A stretch of DNA of 64,000 nucleotides from NCBI GenBank assembly GCA_016946835.1, contig JACVTC010000044.1, forward strand, positions 372,001 through 436,000. The letters run 5' to 3'. The position numbers were made by a program, and so were the translations under genes. The notes beneath the pieces were generated by a model. It was not told the DNA's origin. It searched no databases and saw nothing but the letters and a program-made list of their open reading frames with translations. Source of the DNA: Neocallimastix lanati (nom. inval.). Its lineage: Eukaryota > Neocallimastigomycota > Neocallimastigomycetes > Neocallimastigales > Neocallimastigaceae. This document shows positions 11,112-22,747 of this stretch, one piece after another. Each line of letters begins with the position of its first letter. The first letter of the stretch is position 1.

Positions 11112-11729
11112 TGATACGATATTTTATTAAATACCGTATATGTTAGTTGGGCGTTTGTGCAAAAGGGAATTACTCCAAGAATATTATATTACAATAATTA
11201 TATTTACTTTTTATTTATTTATCTTTTATTATTTTATTTATTATATTTTATCATAAAAAAAAAAATACATGTTTTATTATTATTCCTTAAAAAAAAAGAA
11301 AATATTTATTTATAAATTATTTTCATAATTATATTTTTTACTAATTTTATAAATTTTATTTATCGAAACACTAAAATTAATTAATAAATATAAATATTCA
11401 TAACTTTTTACTTATAACTATTAATTCATATTGTTTAACATTATTTAAAAATTATTTTAATATTAACATCAATTTAATTAAGCATTCAATCTCCGTTATA
11501 ATTAATATAACTAATTTTACTATATTATCAACAATTCTTTTAATATTTTTAATATTATTATTTAATTTAATATTTTAATAATTAATAATAATAAATTATC
11601 TTTAATAATATATTAATAATATATTTTAAGATTCATTATATAAAATTAATTTTTAATAAATATTTATATTAATAATTTTTCTAAATAATTTTTCTATTAT
11701 TTTCTATTATTTTTACTGGACATGCATCA
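11112..11729 (-). repeat. 3' LTR of element B
   Basis: 618 bp, TGATACGATATTT... to ...CATGCATCA on the plus strand. Same length and, by eye, same sequence as 19721-20338. The inner edge touches the polypurine tract. Confidence 0.95.
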
Positions 11730-11770
11730 AGATGCCCCCACTTAGCTTAGACTTCGTCCCTTGAAGTCTA
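11730..11770 (-). promoter_or_regulatory. Polypurine tract and upstream hairpin of element B
   Basis: On the minus strand the LTR is preceded by AGTGGGGGCATCT, the plus-strand primer (PPT). Seven bases further upstream is an 8-bp hairpin (11748-11755 with 11763-11770) containing GACTTC-AAGGGAC-GAAGTC in sense. The same 19-mer occurs before the PPT of element C. Between this site and the pol stop (11771-11939) there is only A/T-rich sequence with long T-runs. Confidence 0.8.
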
Positions 11771-11904
11771 TAAGCATATTAAAATATTTATTAAACTAAT
11801 AATACTATTATATATTTTATAATATTTTTTTTATATTTTTTTTTTTTTTATATTTTTTATATATATCAAAATTTTTTTTTTTTTTTTTTATATATATATA
11901 TCAT

Positions 11905-11939
<35 letters not shown>

Positions 11940-11944
<5 letters not shown>

Positions 11945-14900
11945 GATTATAATTTAGGAAATTACTAATATATGGAATTACATTTTTTAGATGAATGTTT
12001 CTCTCTGCAATTTCGTTCGTATAAGGATCACATACTGTGACAGTATTAAATTGCTGTTTAACTATTTTTAATGGTCCGATATAATAAGGGTCTAGTTTCC
12101 TTCGATTGAAATTTCTAACTAAAACTAGGTCTCCTGGTTTGAATTCACTTCTTAATCTTTTAATCTGTCTTCTCCTATCTTTCCATAATTCATTTGCGGT
12201 TTCAATATTTTTGATTGCTTCAGAAATCCAATTATGGTGATTAATAAATTTTCGAACAAAATATTCTTCTTCTGATTCTTCAGGAAATCTTTTGTCAATA
12301 TTAATTGCTAATTCAAATGGTTGTAAGTCTTTCCTACCATAGAGTAATTCGAAACTACTAAATTTAGTAACTTCATTTTTTGTTGTTCTTAAAGCCCAAA
12401 GTGCACTAGGTAAAATATCATCCCATTCTTGATTTTGTTTACTTAATTCTTTAAATTGGCTTTTAAGAATTCTAATATATTTGACTATTTCTCTATTCCT
12501 GTTTTCAACTTCTCCGTTAGAAGCAGGATGATAAGTACTAATATAATGTACATAGACATCATTTAAATCTAGGAAAGCTTTTGTTTTATCAGATATGAAT
12601 TGCGGGCCATTATCAGTAATTAATATCTCTGGAATCCCGTGTCTTGAAAATATATTATTTAAAAATCTAATGACATCTTCTGATTCTGTTTTGGCTAATG
12701 CTTCAGCTTCCACCCATTTTGTTAAATAATCTACAAGTACTATTATATATTTATTACCTCTGAAAGATTCGTATAAGGGTCCAACTAAATCCAATCCTAC
12801 CCGAGTAAAAGGTAGACCTGGGGGTGTAGCTAAATCTTCTGTAAATACATTCGGTGGTTGTGGTTTACATAATTGACATACATGACAAGATTTAATAAAT
12901 AATCTGATATCCTTATTCATTCCTATCCAATAATAGTTCCTTTTCAAACGATGGTAGGTTTTAAAGTTACCTTCATGTCCTAAACAATGAGCTTTACTAA
13001 TAAGTTCCCATTTTTCATTATCATTAAATATTACTTTTCTTAATTCATTATTATCTTTATAATACTGAACTCCATCAATTAATACAAATTTCTGGTTTAT
13101 TATTTTTTTATAGAAATCATTTAGTATTTCAGTACTATCATCAATATCATTATTATTAGTATTAACATGATTAATATTATTATTATTATTATCATTATTA
13201 TTAAAACTATGTTTATTATTTTCTTCAGTTTGAAATACCATATAATTCACATTCAATTTATTTTCCACTCCATTATTTTCACTATTATTATTATGTAATT
13301 TATTATTAAACTTATTAAACTTATTAATGTTATTTACATTATTTTTAATTTCCTCATATTCCATTTTGTAATTTTCATTATTACTATTGATCTTAATTTC
13401 ATCCACTAACTCTTTTATTTTATTAATTTTAGTATTTTTCTTATTTCTAATTTCTTCATTATTTTTAATTTCACAATTTTGAATTTCATTATTTATAACT
13501 TGGTTGAATACATCTTTATTATAATTTTTTATATTATTTCTTTTATTTTTATTTTTTATATGTTTATCATCATTTTTTATATTTTTGATTATATATTTTT
13601 CATTGTTAGAATGTAATCTAGATAGTGCATCAGCAACTACATTCCTCCTCCCCTCTTCATATAACACTTTAATTTTTAAAATACTGAACTCAGTTATCCA
13701 TTTGACATGCCTTGCTGAAGAAGGTTCTTTATTTTTAAATATGTAAACTAAAGGCTTATGATCGGTATAAAGAATTATCTCAAAACTATTACCAGTGAGA
13801 AAAGGTTTAAATTTCATGACACAGTAAAATGCGGCAAGCCCCTCAAGTTCTGTAATGCTATAATTGATTTCAGAATTGGAAAGTGTCCTACTTTCATAAT
13901 ATAATGGCTTCTCAATGTTGTCATCGTCTAACTGAAGTAGTACCCCGCCAATTCCTGATTTAGATGCATCTGAACGAACGATAAATGGTTTATCAAAATT
14001 TGGAGGTGACAATATAGGTGCATTAATAAGACGAATTTTTAAAAATTCAAATGCATTATTAGATTCGGTAGACCAAACAAAAGGAACATTCTTTTTTGTT
14101 AAATCATATAAAGGTTTAGCAATTTGGGCAAAATGGCTAATGAATTTCCGGTAATATCCAATTGCCCCTAAGAAAGAACGTAACTGTTTTAAATTAGAAG
14201 GAGGTAACCAATTAGCAATAACTTTTATTTTAGAATTCATAGGTTTTATACCCTTAGTAGAAAGAGTATGACCAAGGAGCTCAACTTCTTCTTTAAAGAA
14301 ATCACATTTTTCAAAATTCACTTTTAATCCATTATTAGCAAGAATGAGGAATACTTTTTCTAGGTCTTTGATGTGTTGATCTAATGAAGGAGAATAAATA
14401 ACTAAGTCATCTATGTAAATAAAAACACATACTCCGATTAAATCAAAAAATATTCTGTTCATCTCCCTTTGAAAAGTAGCGGGAGCGTTGCATAGTCCAA
14501 AAGGCATAACTTCAAAATTAAAGTTTCCGTAAATGGTCGTAAAGCAAGTGATATCTTTATCATCAGAATGCATAGGAATCTGATGGTACCCTGAGAAGAG
14601 ATCAATAGTAGACAAAATAGAAATATCACCGCTAACATAGTAAAGTATATCATCTATTAAAGGAAGTGCATAAGCGTCCTTTAATGTACAATTATTAATC
14701 TTCCTGTAGTCAACACACATTCTCACTTGACCATTCTTTTTCGGTACCAGTACTACAGGAGAAGACCAAGGAGAACTAGAAGGGACAATTAAGTTATTAT
14801 TTATAAGTTTAATTAATTCCTTTTTAAGTGCATCAGCTTGCACTTTTGAAATACGGTAGGCCCTCTGTTTAATAGGTGTTGTTCCTGGTATTAAATTAAT

Positions 14901-17223
14901 TCTATGAGGATATAGCTTTGACGAACCCAAATCGTCAGTTTTCAGTGCAAGAACACTAATATAATTTAAAAATAATTTTTCTACATCAGCTTTCAAATTT
15001 TCTGGTAATTTTTTTACAATAGAGTGAATCATTTCCAGTTTAGATATTGTGTCGTCTGTGCAAACCTCGTTTTCATTATGTAGTACTTCATTAGTTATTA
15101 ATAAAAGAGATGGAATCAATTGTGTTGTAATATCAACCGTTTTATTCTTATATTCTTTCCTTTCAATATTTCTATCTACTAATTTATAATTACTATTTAA
15201 TTTGTTATTGCCGTTTTGATCAGAATCGATTTTTGATGGAAGTTTAGAATGTAGTATGGGATTTATATTGTTTGTAACTTTAGAATTAATTTTATGATCA
15301 TTTATTTTATAATTGTCAATTTTATCATCATTCTTATTATTATTCGTTTTTATTTTGATATTATTTTCTTTATCGATGTCGACACTATTAAAGAAAGGTA
15401 ATTTTACATTAAAATTATTTATGTTAATATTAGGTAACTCTGATTTAGCATATGTAAAAAGTATATTATTATTATCATTATTATTATCATTGTCACTCCA
15501 ACTAGTTTCAGAATCCTTATCATTCTCTTCAGAAGAATTATTATTTATATTATTCTCCTTATTCATATTATTTTCTTCGTCATTAATTCTATTTGTACTT
15601 TCAGAAGGACTCAAGCTAACATCATAAAATAAAGAAGCTAATTCTATAGGATTATTATTTTCATCAATATGATATAAGGTATCATTAACTAAATTTATAT
15701 CAAATCTATTTCGTTTAAGTGTGTCAATACCTATTAATATATCAAAGATATCATCCTTATCAATTTTCCTAAAGTAATCGATAAAAGTGTAATTTCCAAT
15801 AGATATTTTTAGTTCATAAATATCTGAACAAGTTGAATTGTTGGAATATACCTGAAAAATTTTTTCGGATATTCTCCCAATAGGATTTTTATTAATTTTA
15901 AATTTTTTTAAAGCCGTAGTGGTAATCAAATTAACGCTAGCACACGAGTCCAAGAAAATTTCAGCTGGTTTCTTATCCACAGTGCCTTTAACTTTAATCA
16001 CTTTATGTTGGCTTATAATTGTCATTACATTTATTAAAGATGTATTCAAATTTTTCTTTATTTTCTCTTTTCCTTCGGTTAATTTTAATGCTTTTGTAAA
16101 TTCTGACCTGAACTTTGGAAACAGGTCTAACAAATATACTAACTTCGTTATGACTTCGGTTGATGCTACTTCCTTGATAAAGTCCTTAATTTTAAATTCA
16201 TTAAAATCTTCCATCATTTTTATGTGTTTCTCTGGCTTGGAATAACTTTTAACATTGATGGGTATATCATCTTTGTTACTGCTCAGTATTTCATTTATTT
16301 TATTCAATTTATTCGCTTTTTTTACATTTCTAATATTTGGTTGATTGATATAAGAAAGATCCAAATATTCTAATTTATTTGTATTATTATTAGTTATTGT
16401 TTGATTAGTTGGTGGTTGTGAATCCTCAAAAATTTCAATAGATTCATTGAAAGTAACATTTTTATGATCTTTATTTTCTTTAAATTCTTTACCTTCTTCT
16501 TTTTCTGTTGATAGTTTGACATTCGTTCCTCCCTCATCTATTATCATATCAGGTGTTCCTGTAGTTGCTAATTTATTAACGTTTAATTTTCTTTTCATAA
16601 TAGTATTTTTCTTCATAGCATTTGTAATAATTGGAACTGGATTATCTATAAGCTTTTTCTTTATTTCTTTGGTATATGGGGAGATTTTTATTGAATTATT
16701 TTTACCTTTCTTTTGGGCAACAGCGATAATTTCCTCATTATGGTAATTATCAAAATTATTATAAATATTATTTGAATTAGGTTCATTATTAATTTTTTTT
16801 TCATTATCATTTATAGAAATTCTATTTAAATCAATTTCATTGTTACTTTGATCATCATTATTATTTTTATAAGTATTATTTATATTAACATCATTGTTAA
16901 CTTGTTTATTAATAGTGTCATTTTCATAGATGTTGTTATGATTACTATTATTTAATTTATAACCGTTACTAGTATTCTTACTAAGATATTCTATATTATT
17001 TAAGTTATTATTATTATTATTGTTGGAATAAATATTATCAATACTTGTATGATTATCATCAAATAAACTGTTTGTATAATTTATTTTATTATTCTTATTT
17101 AAATAATTATTGTTTATATCATAATTATGTGAATTATCATTATAAGGATATCCATTATTTATTACATCATTATTTGAAGTTGCACTAGCATTATATGAAT
17201 TATTATTATTATTATTATTATGT

Positions 17224-17254
<31 letters not shown>

Positions 17255-17420
17255 AATTATTATCATTAGTATTATTATAATTATTTTTTATTTTCATAGT
17301 ATTATTATTTAACTTGGGAGAGTATGTTAAATTTACATATTCTTCATTAATACTATTATTTTTATTATAAGTTTGAAGTTTGGTTTGGTTAACGGGAGTT
17401 GTCCTTCTCCCATTATTTAG
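11940..17420 (-). CDS. pol: Pol polyprotein of element B (PR-RT-RNase H-IN), intact
   Basis: Read as the -1 frame extension of gag; the first ATG of this frame (17297) is far inside an open frame that begins at the slippery site, so the start is taken as the slip point. About 1,826 residues, long for the family because of Asn/Lys-rich linkers. Order: low-complexity N-terminus; protease with LDSCASVN near residue 490 (Cys replaces Gly of DTG/DSG); RT with VRMCVDYRKIN, LFSGYHQIPM and FIYIDD near 1000; RNase H with SDASKSGIGG near 1150 and TDHKPLVYIF; a ~170-residue Asn-rich linker; integrase HHCC finger (HCLGHEG...CHVCQLC, ~1475-1513), catalytic D in GLDLVGPL (~1541), DNGPQF (~1603), E in SNGEVENRNRE (~1635); GPY/F-like KLDPYYIGPLKIV. 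Reverse transcribes and integrates the element. No stop or frameshift seen. Confidence 0.95.
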
Positions 17421-17426
17421 TTTAAA
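17394..17426 (-). promoter_or_regulatory. -1 ribosomal frameshift signal, element B
   Basis: gag ends AAT-TTA-AAC-TAA on the minus strand. Slippery TTTAAAC is at 17426-17420 in the right phase, one codon before the stop. After 8 nt a GGGAG/CTCCC stem (17411-17407 with 17398-17394) closes an 8-nt loop. The -1 frame continues open into pol. Confidence 0.88.
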
Positions 17427-18721
17427 TTATTAAAGCTATCTCCATTATTATTATTATTATTTACATTAGCTTTGGAATTACTATTAATATTTGAACTAGT
17501 AGTATTAATATCCTGATTTATTCCATTAGAATTTCTATTAAAATTATTATTTCCAGTGGGAATATTATTCTCATTAAAATTATTATTATTTCTATTAGCA
17601 ATATTATTTCCAGTAAATTTATTATTTTTATTAAAGTAATAATTACTACCATTAAAAGAATTATTGTAGCCATTTTTATTACTATTATTATAATAATTGT
17701 TATATTTATTACTATTATTATTATAATCAAAATTATTATTATAATTATTACCCATATCATTATTATTCACATTATAAAGATTATTATTTCTATTACTACC
17801 ATTATTTTTATTATTAGGACATTCATAAGCTTTATGTCCTACTTGTTTACATGAGTAACACATAACTGATTTTCTAGCTTTTGGTTCGTAGTTATTATAG
17901 AATCTTCTTGTATCATAAGTATTATTTTGTTGAATTTGTTCTACTCCGTGATAATAATTATTATTATTATTAAAACTTTTATTTTTATTGTTACTATATC
18001 TACCTGGTGTAAACATTCTATTATTGGTGGAGTTTTCATTTATATAACCCATAACATATGATGACGCTTGATATGAATTATCTAAATTATTTCCATGTTC
18101 TCTTAAGCTCCTATAAATTGGATGATTTAATAAATTGTTATTATTTTTATTTATGTTGTTTTGATATACCATAACATTCTGAGAATTTTTGTTTGTTATA
18201 GTTCGTACTTCAGCTTTTTCTGCACGTTCTGCTACTTCGAACGCTTCTGTTAATGTTTTACAGTTGGCCAAAATTACTTGAGAATGTACATATACCCTAT
18301 CATGTATAGCATTTAAATAATCATCGACACATATTAATTTTTTATATTCCAAGTCAAGTCGATGATAAAGAGTTAAATAATTATAATTAAATCCTTTAAT
18401 TGTTTCATTTCTTTTTATTTTTAAGGCCTTTAAAATTGAACACTTATCATTTTGAGTAATTTCTAAATAATCTTCAATGGCTCTCTGGATTTCTTTATAT
18501 GAGGGAAACCTTTTAACATTATTTCTTGTAGTACATAAAGATTTTAAAAGGTTTTTTATGTCAGCCTCTACTGCGTTCTTTACCCAAATAAAAATTCTGT
18601 TTGGTTCCTCGATGTTGTAAATTTCCATAACATTTTTGAAATCTTCTATCCAAGAATCTATGTCCTTACCATAATTTGCTAAGTATGGTAAGTCTCTTCT
18701 AATTTTCGAAGCGTCCGCCAT
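17417..18721 (-). CDS. gag: Gag polyprotein of element B
   Basis: 434 residues. N-terminal capsid-like part (residues ~1-200, helical and charged, starting MADASKIRRDLPYLANYGKDIDSW) followed by a zinc knuckle CYSCKQVGHKAYEC (C-x2-C-x4-H-x4-C, about residue 287) and a long Asn-rich tail. It forms the particle shell and binds element RNA. The ATG at 18721 follows the leader directly and matches the gag starts of related elements. The stop overlaps the frameshift signal. The Asn-rich tail reflects AAT/AAC repeats common in this genome. Confidence 0.93.
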   Translation of the reverse strand: MADASKIRRDLPYLANYGKDIDSWIEDFKNVMEIYNIEEPNRIFIWVKNAVEADIKNLLKSLCTTRNNVKRFPSYKEIQRAIEDYLEITQNDKCSILKALKIKRNETIKGFNYNYLTLYHRLDLEYKKLICVDDYLNAIHDRVYVHSQVILANCKTLTEAFEVAERAEKAEVRTITNKNSQNVMVYQNNINKNNNNLLNHPIYRSLREHGNNLDNSYQASSYVMGYINENSTNNRMFTPGRYSNNKNKSFNNNNNYYHGVEQIQQNNTYDTRRFYNNYEPKARKSVMCYSCKQVGHKAYECPNNKNNGSNRNNNLYNVNNNDMGNNYNNNFDYNNNSNKYNNYYNNSNKNGYNNSFNGSNYYFNKNNKFTGNNIANRNNNNFNENNIPTGNNNFNRNSNGINQDINTTSSNINSNSKANVNNNNNNGDSFNNLN

Positions 18722-18778
18722 TTATCTAATTATTATTTTAATTTGAAATTATATTCTTATATACTTTTACGAGTATAA

Positions 18779-18807
18779 TAATGTTATTTTTATTATTGTT
18801 ATTATTA

Positions 18808-18848
<41 letters not shown>

Positions 18849-19235
18849 TCTTATTTTATATACTATTACTAAAATATTACTATTATTAAAATATTATTTA
18901 TTATTATTAATTATTAATTCACTATTACTAAAATATTATTTATTATTATTAATTATTACTTAATTCACTATTACTAAAATATCATTTAATTATTATTATT
19001 ATTATTATTAATTCTTATTTTATACACTATTACTAAAATATTACTATTACTAAAATATTATTTATTATTATTAATTATTACTTAATTCACTATTACTAAA
19101 ATATTATTTATTATTATTAATTATTACTTAATTCACTATTACTAAAATATCATTTATTATTATTAATTATTACTTAATTCACCATTACTAAAATATTATT
19201 TATTATTATTATTAAAATATTATCTATTATTTTTT
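18779..19235 (-). repeat. TTA microsatellite and ~45-60 bp tandem repeats in B leader
   Basis: A pure TTATTA run (18789-18845) is followed by about seven imperfect repeats of a unit containing ACTAAAATATTATTTATT and TTAATTATTACTTAATTC. They lie in the untranslated leader of element B just upstream of gag. Likely replication-slippage products; no coding value. Confidence 0.8.
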
Positions 19236-19334
19236 TTTTTTCTAAATATTATCACATATACTATTAATAAAATATTATTTAATATTAATTTTTATACTAA
19301 ACTATTACTACTTTTTATTATAATATCATTTCTT

Positions 19335-19490
19335 AATTAAAGGTTTATTCGTTTTTATACTGGTCCGAATTCCCAGTTGTCTTTAATTACTAATAAAGAT
19401 GATAATAAAAAAAATTAACTATACTAATAATAATAATTAAAGACTTATTCGTTTTTATTCTGGTTCGAACTCCCAGTTACCTTTAATTAT
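19335..19490 (-). repeat. Duplicated hairpin in B leader
   Basis: Two ~54-bp imperfect copies (19335-19388 and 19436-19488). In each, AATTAAAG pairs with CTTTAATT and an inner CTGG pairs with CCAG around a short loop, with the conserved core TTATTCGTTTTTA. Copies differ at several loop and inner positions while the outer stem is unchanged, so the fold appears to be maintained. GC is well above the surrounding leader. Confidence 0.7.
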
Positions 19491-19516
19491 TATTTAATAA
19501 TAATCATAATAATTTT

Positions 19517-19520
19517 AGGT

Positions 19521-19562
<42 letters not shown>
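19517..19562 (-). repeat. Poly(T) tract, poly(A) in the sense of element B
   Basis: About 44 consecutive T on the plus strand, thus A in the element's RNA, located in the leader between PBS and gag. Comparable sense-strand A tracts lie in the leaders of C, H and K. Confidence 0.9.
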
Positions 19563-19569
<7 letters not shown>

Positions 19570-19699
19570 TTTATATATTACTATTATAAAAAAAATTAAT
19601 TATTTAATTTTAATTTAATATTAATTATTTAATTGTCTTTATTTTTTAAAAAGTAAATATCAATATAAATATAAATTTCATAATATTCTTGGTTTGCAC

Positions 19700-19716
19700 G
19701 CCCGGATTCTCCACCA
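19700..19716 (-). promoter_or_regulatory. Primer-binding site of element B
   Basis: Minus strand TGGTGGAGAATCCGGGC, four bases inside the 5' LTR, complementary to a tRNA 3' end ending TCTCC-A-CCA. The same core occurs in A1, and the first nine bases in C, H and K. Confidence 0.75.
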
Positions 19717-19720
19717 TTTT

Positions 19721-20338
19721 TGATACGATATTTTATTAAATACCGTATATGTTAGTTGGGCGTTTGTGCAAAAGGGAATTACTCCAAGAATATTATATTA
19801 CAATAATTATATTTACTTTTTATTTATTTATCTTTTATTATTTTATTTATTATATTTTATCATAAAAAAAAAAATACATGTTTTATTATTATTCCTTAAA
19901 AAAAAAGAAAATATTTATTTATAAATTATTTTCATAATTATATTTTTTACTAATTTTATAAATTTTATTTATCGAAACACTAAAATTAATTAATAAATAT
20001 AAATATTCATAACTTTTTACTTATAACTATTAATTCATATTGTTTAACATTATTTAAAAATTATTTTAATATTAACATCAATTTAATTAAGCATTCAATC
20101 TCCGTTATAATTAATATAACTAATTTTACTATATTATCAACAATTCTTTTAATATTTTTAATATTATTATTTAATTTAATATTTTAATAATTAATAATAA
20201 TAAATTATCTTTAATAATATATTAATAATATATTTTAAGATTCATTATATAAAATTAATTTTTAATAAATATTTATATTAATAATTTTTCTAAATAATTT
20301 TTCTATTATTTTCTATTATTTTTACTGGACATGCATCA
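19721..20338 (-). repeat. 5' LTR of element B
   Basis: 618 bp, same termini and, by eye, same sequence as 11112-11729. Directly followed by AAAAA and then the 5' LTR of element C. Confidence 0.95.
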
Positions 20339-20343
20339 AAAAA

Positions 20344-21104
20344 TGATACAGATTGGAATTCTTAAGCATAAAATTATTAGAAAGCTTGAATAATATCTAA
20401 CCTATTCAACAACAAATTAATAAATTAAAATTTGAAATTAAAATCATAATAAAAAAATTTATTTTAATTAAATTCTAAAACTCGAAATTATACTTTAATT
20501 CTATTTTAATTTTTAAAATAATGAAATATTAATGTTAATTAATTTCTCTTTTTAATTAAAAGTAAATAGTTTGTAAACAATTTTCTCTTTTTTTTATTAT
20601 TTTGAATTCTTTGTTTATAATAATTCTTGTATTAATTGTTTATTTGTTTATTTTATTGTTTATTTTTATAAATATAATTATTCTTAATTATTTTATTATT
20701 AAAAATTGTAAATACTTTAAATTATTGTAAAAATATAAATACTTGTAAATATTTTATAAAATTAATTTCTCGTTGTTATTAGAAATGTAATAAAAAAAAA
20801 ATAATAACCAAATATTATAATAATAAATAATAATAAAAATTAATAAATAATAATAAAAAAATTAATAAATATAATAATAAAAATTAATAAATATAATAAT
20901 AAAAATTAATTCTAAACACAAAAGAAATGTATAATTTTGAAAAATTAATAACAATTCAGTGTTAAGCTAGAATAATAATAACTTAATTATTAATAATAAT
21001 AACATAAATTCATTTATATTAAATTTATATTAATTCAAACTTGATACATCTATTATCACTTTTGAAGTAATAACTTCAAATTAAGATAATAGAATCGTTT
21101 GTCA
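20344..21104 (+). repeat. 5' LTR of element C
   Basis: 761 bp from TGATACAGATTGG to TCGTTTGTCA. The near-identical partner is at 26498-27259. Confidence 0.95.
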
Positions 21105-21106
21105 AT

Positions 21107-21122
21107 TGGTGGAGAGTGAGTG
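21107..21122 (+). promoter_or_regulatory. Primer-binding site of element C
   Basis: TGGTGGAGAGTGAGTG, two bases inside the LTR. It shares the first nine bases with the PBS of A, B, H and K, then differs. Confidence 0.7.
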
Positions 21123-21181
21123 ATATAACTCCTATACGAGTAAGTTATATCTATTTTAATTATTCAAGTAGATTTAAGTAG

Positions 21182-21183
<2 letters not shown>

Positions 21184-21238
<55 letters not shown>
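21184..21238 (+). repeat. Poly(A) tract in C leader
   Basis: About 54 consecutive A in the sense strand between the PBS and the structured leader. A assembly length error is possible for such a run, but its presence in the leader recurs in other elements. Confidence 0.9.
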
Positions 21239-21239
<1 letters not shown>

Positions 21240-21250
21240 AATTATTAGGA

Positions 21251-21456
21251 CGAGTGTTAGAATACTCGGTTATACGTTGTTTTTGAGTGTATTCAATAAG
21301 CTCATTTGCAACTCGTTTAGACGAATCTATTTGGTTAGAGACTGCGTAAAGGATTACTATAAAAGACGTAATCTAATCCCATATCTCTTCAACAGAGTGA
21401 GGTTGCAGTAAACGAGTTAACAACGGTTAATGCGCTTAGATCACCGAAGGTCTAAG
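21251..21456 (+). promoter_or_regulatory. Structured RNA leader of element C
   Basis: GC-richer island with several perfect stems: CGAGT/ACTCG (21251-21255 with 21264-21268); AACTCGTTTA/TAAACGAGTT, a 10-bp closing stem (21310-21319 with 21409-21418); inside it GATTAC/GTAATC (21352-21357 with 21368-21373); and at the end an 8-bp hairpin with loop ACCGAA (21435-21456) that recurs in element H. It may serve packaging, dimerisation or cap-independent translation; no function is shown by sequence alone. Confidence 0.65.
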
Positions 21457-21755
21457 ATTAAATATATAGTTTTAAAATTTTCTTTTAAGGGTTTACTTGT
21501 TCCCTTTTTGTTATATTAACACCGCCGGTTTTTTTTATGGTTGTGAGGCAAAGGTGTTAATTAAAATAAAATTGTATACAAATACTACTATCTACAGTCG
21601 AAAGAATAATTAAAAAAAAAAAAAAATTTTTTCTTCTTGCAAGAATAAATAAAAAAGAAATAAGTAAAATAATTCATAAATTCATAAATTAAGATAAGCG
21701 AAAATATAAATTGTAAGGTTTCTTTTTAAAATTTATAAATAAAATAATAATAATA

Positions 21756-22724
21756 ATGGAAAATTCAACCAAGGCAATAACCTTTAATAGGTTACCTATA
21801 TTAGGGAAGGATAAGGTTTCCTTTGAGGAATGGCATTTTTCGTATGAACGCTGGTGTAAAGCTAATAAAATAGAAGAAGAAGAAGATAAAATTGAATACT
21901 TAATCTCCTTAACTACAGATATAGCGAGAACCATTGTATTCAATTCATTAAACAAAGAAGCACCAGATAGTTACAAAACTATAATAAATAAATTAAGAGG
22001 ACATTTCAGAGTCTCTACCTCTAAAAATGCCAGATTATTGGAATTATCTACAGTCACTATTAAAAAAGGGGAAAGAATTTCTGAATTTGATGTAAGATTC
22101 AATACCCTATGTAATCAAGTGAATTTAGAAATTAGTGACCAAGTTATCACTTCATATTATATTAATGCTTTTAAGAATTGGGGTAAAATTTATGAAGCCT
22201 TATTAGAAGAGGAACCAACCTCACTTCAGGATGCAATGAAAATAACATCCAAGAAAGGAAAAATTATTGCTTTAATGGAAGAAAATAAAAATAAATATAA
22301 AAAATTACACGGAGTTAACAAGAAAGAAATAAAAGATTTCAATGAATCTAAAAATTATAATAATAATTATAACAATTATAATTATAGAAATGATTATTTT
22401 TCAACTTCAAATTCCAGATCGAATAATAAGCAATATAACAACAATAATAATAATTATAATCGTTACGATAATAAAAATAAACATAATGATAACTATAATA
22501 ACAATATAAGAAATAATAGGTATAAAATGCAATCAAGAGAAGAAATAAACAAAGGAATTGAACATAGAATGAACACTTTAAGGTACCCTCAATCAACAAT
22601 AGAAGATTTAGATGACATTACAAAAAAATTAGAACAATTAAAAATAAATTTTTGTGTACAATGTAAACGAATTGGTCACAAAATGAATGATTGCCCTGAA
22701 AACGACGAAAGCCATTTAAATTAA
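21756..22724 (+). CDS. gag: Gag polyprotein of element C
   Basis: 322 residues from the ATG at 21756 (MENSTKAITFNRLPILG). A capsid-like N-terminal two thirds (WHFSYERWCK, TTDIARTIVFNSLN, SYYINAFKNW) precedes an Asn-rich stretch and a zinc knuckle CVQCKRIGHKMNDC near the C-terminus. It would form the virus-like particle and bind RNA. Closely similar to gag of element K (shared KAITF-RLPILG start and SYYINAFRNW). The reading frame is complete; its stop overlaps the frameshift site. Confidence 0.94.
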   Translation: MENSTKAITFNRLPILGKDKVSFEEWHFSYERWCKANKIEEEEDKIEYLISLTTDIARTIVFNSLNKEAPDSYKTIINKLRGHFRVSTSKNARLLELSTVTIKKGERISEFDVRFNTLCNQVNLEISDQVITSYYINAFKNWGKIYEALLEEEPTSLQDAMKITSKKGKIIALMEENKNKYKKLHGVNKKEIKDFNESKNYNNNYNNYNYRNDYFSTSNSRSNNKQYNNNNNNYNRYDNKNKHNDNYNNNIRNNRYKMQSREEINKGIEHRMNTLRYPQSTIEDLDDITKKLEQLKINFCVQCKRIGHKMNDCPENDESHLN

Positions 22725-22747
22725 TAATCGGGAGTACGCAATCTCCC
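22715..22747 (+). promoter_or_regulatory. -1 ribosomal frameshift signal, element C
   Basis: gag ends CAT-TTA-AAT-TAA; slippery TTTAAAT at 22715-22721 in correct phase. Spacer of 8 nt, then GGGAG (22730-22734), 8-nt loop TACGCAAT, CTCCC (22743-22747). There is no ATG in the pol frame between the slip site and ~23060, which argues for frameshifting and against reinitiation. Confidence 0.88.

Larger units (their letters stand above)
11112..20338 (-). mobile_element. Complete Ty3/gypsy retrotransposon B, minus strand
   Basis: 9,227-bp full-length element: 618-bp LTRs at both ends that look identical by eye, PBS, leader, intact gag, -1 frameshift site, one uninterrupted pol of ~1,826 residues, hairpin and PPT. 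Target duplication AAAAA (11107-11111 and 20339-20343). Identical LTRs and open frames mean recent, possibly active. It sits between LTR H and element C upstream of tRNA-Cys copy 2. Confidence 0.95.

Noticed and set aside
15313-15627. Plus-strand frames opposite gag and pol of B (also 15919-16245, 16516-16746)
   Set aside because: Antisense shadows of Asn/Asp-rich coding sequence, no own features.
18779-19235. CRISPR-like or centromeric satellite array
   Set aside because: Repeat units touch without unique spacers and lie in a retrotransposon leader in a eukaryote.
21184-21238. Poly(A) as mRNA tail of an inserted cDNA upstream of C gag
   Set aside because: No coding sequence or target duplication around it, and comparable tracts occur at the same place in other elements.
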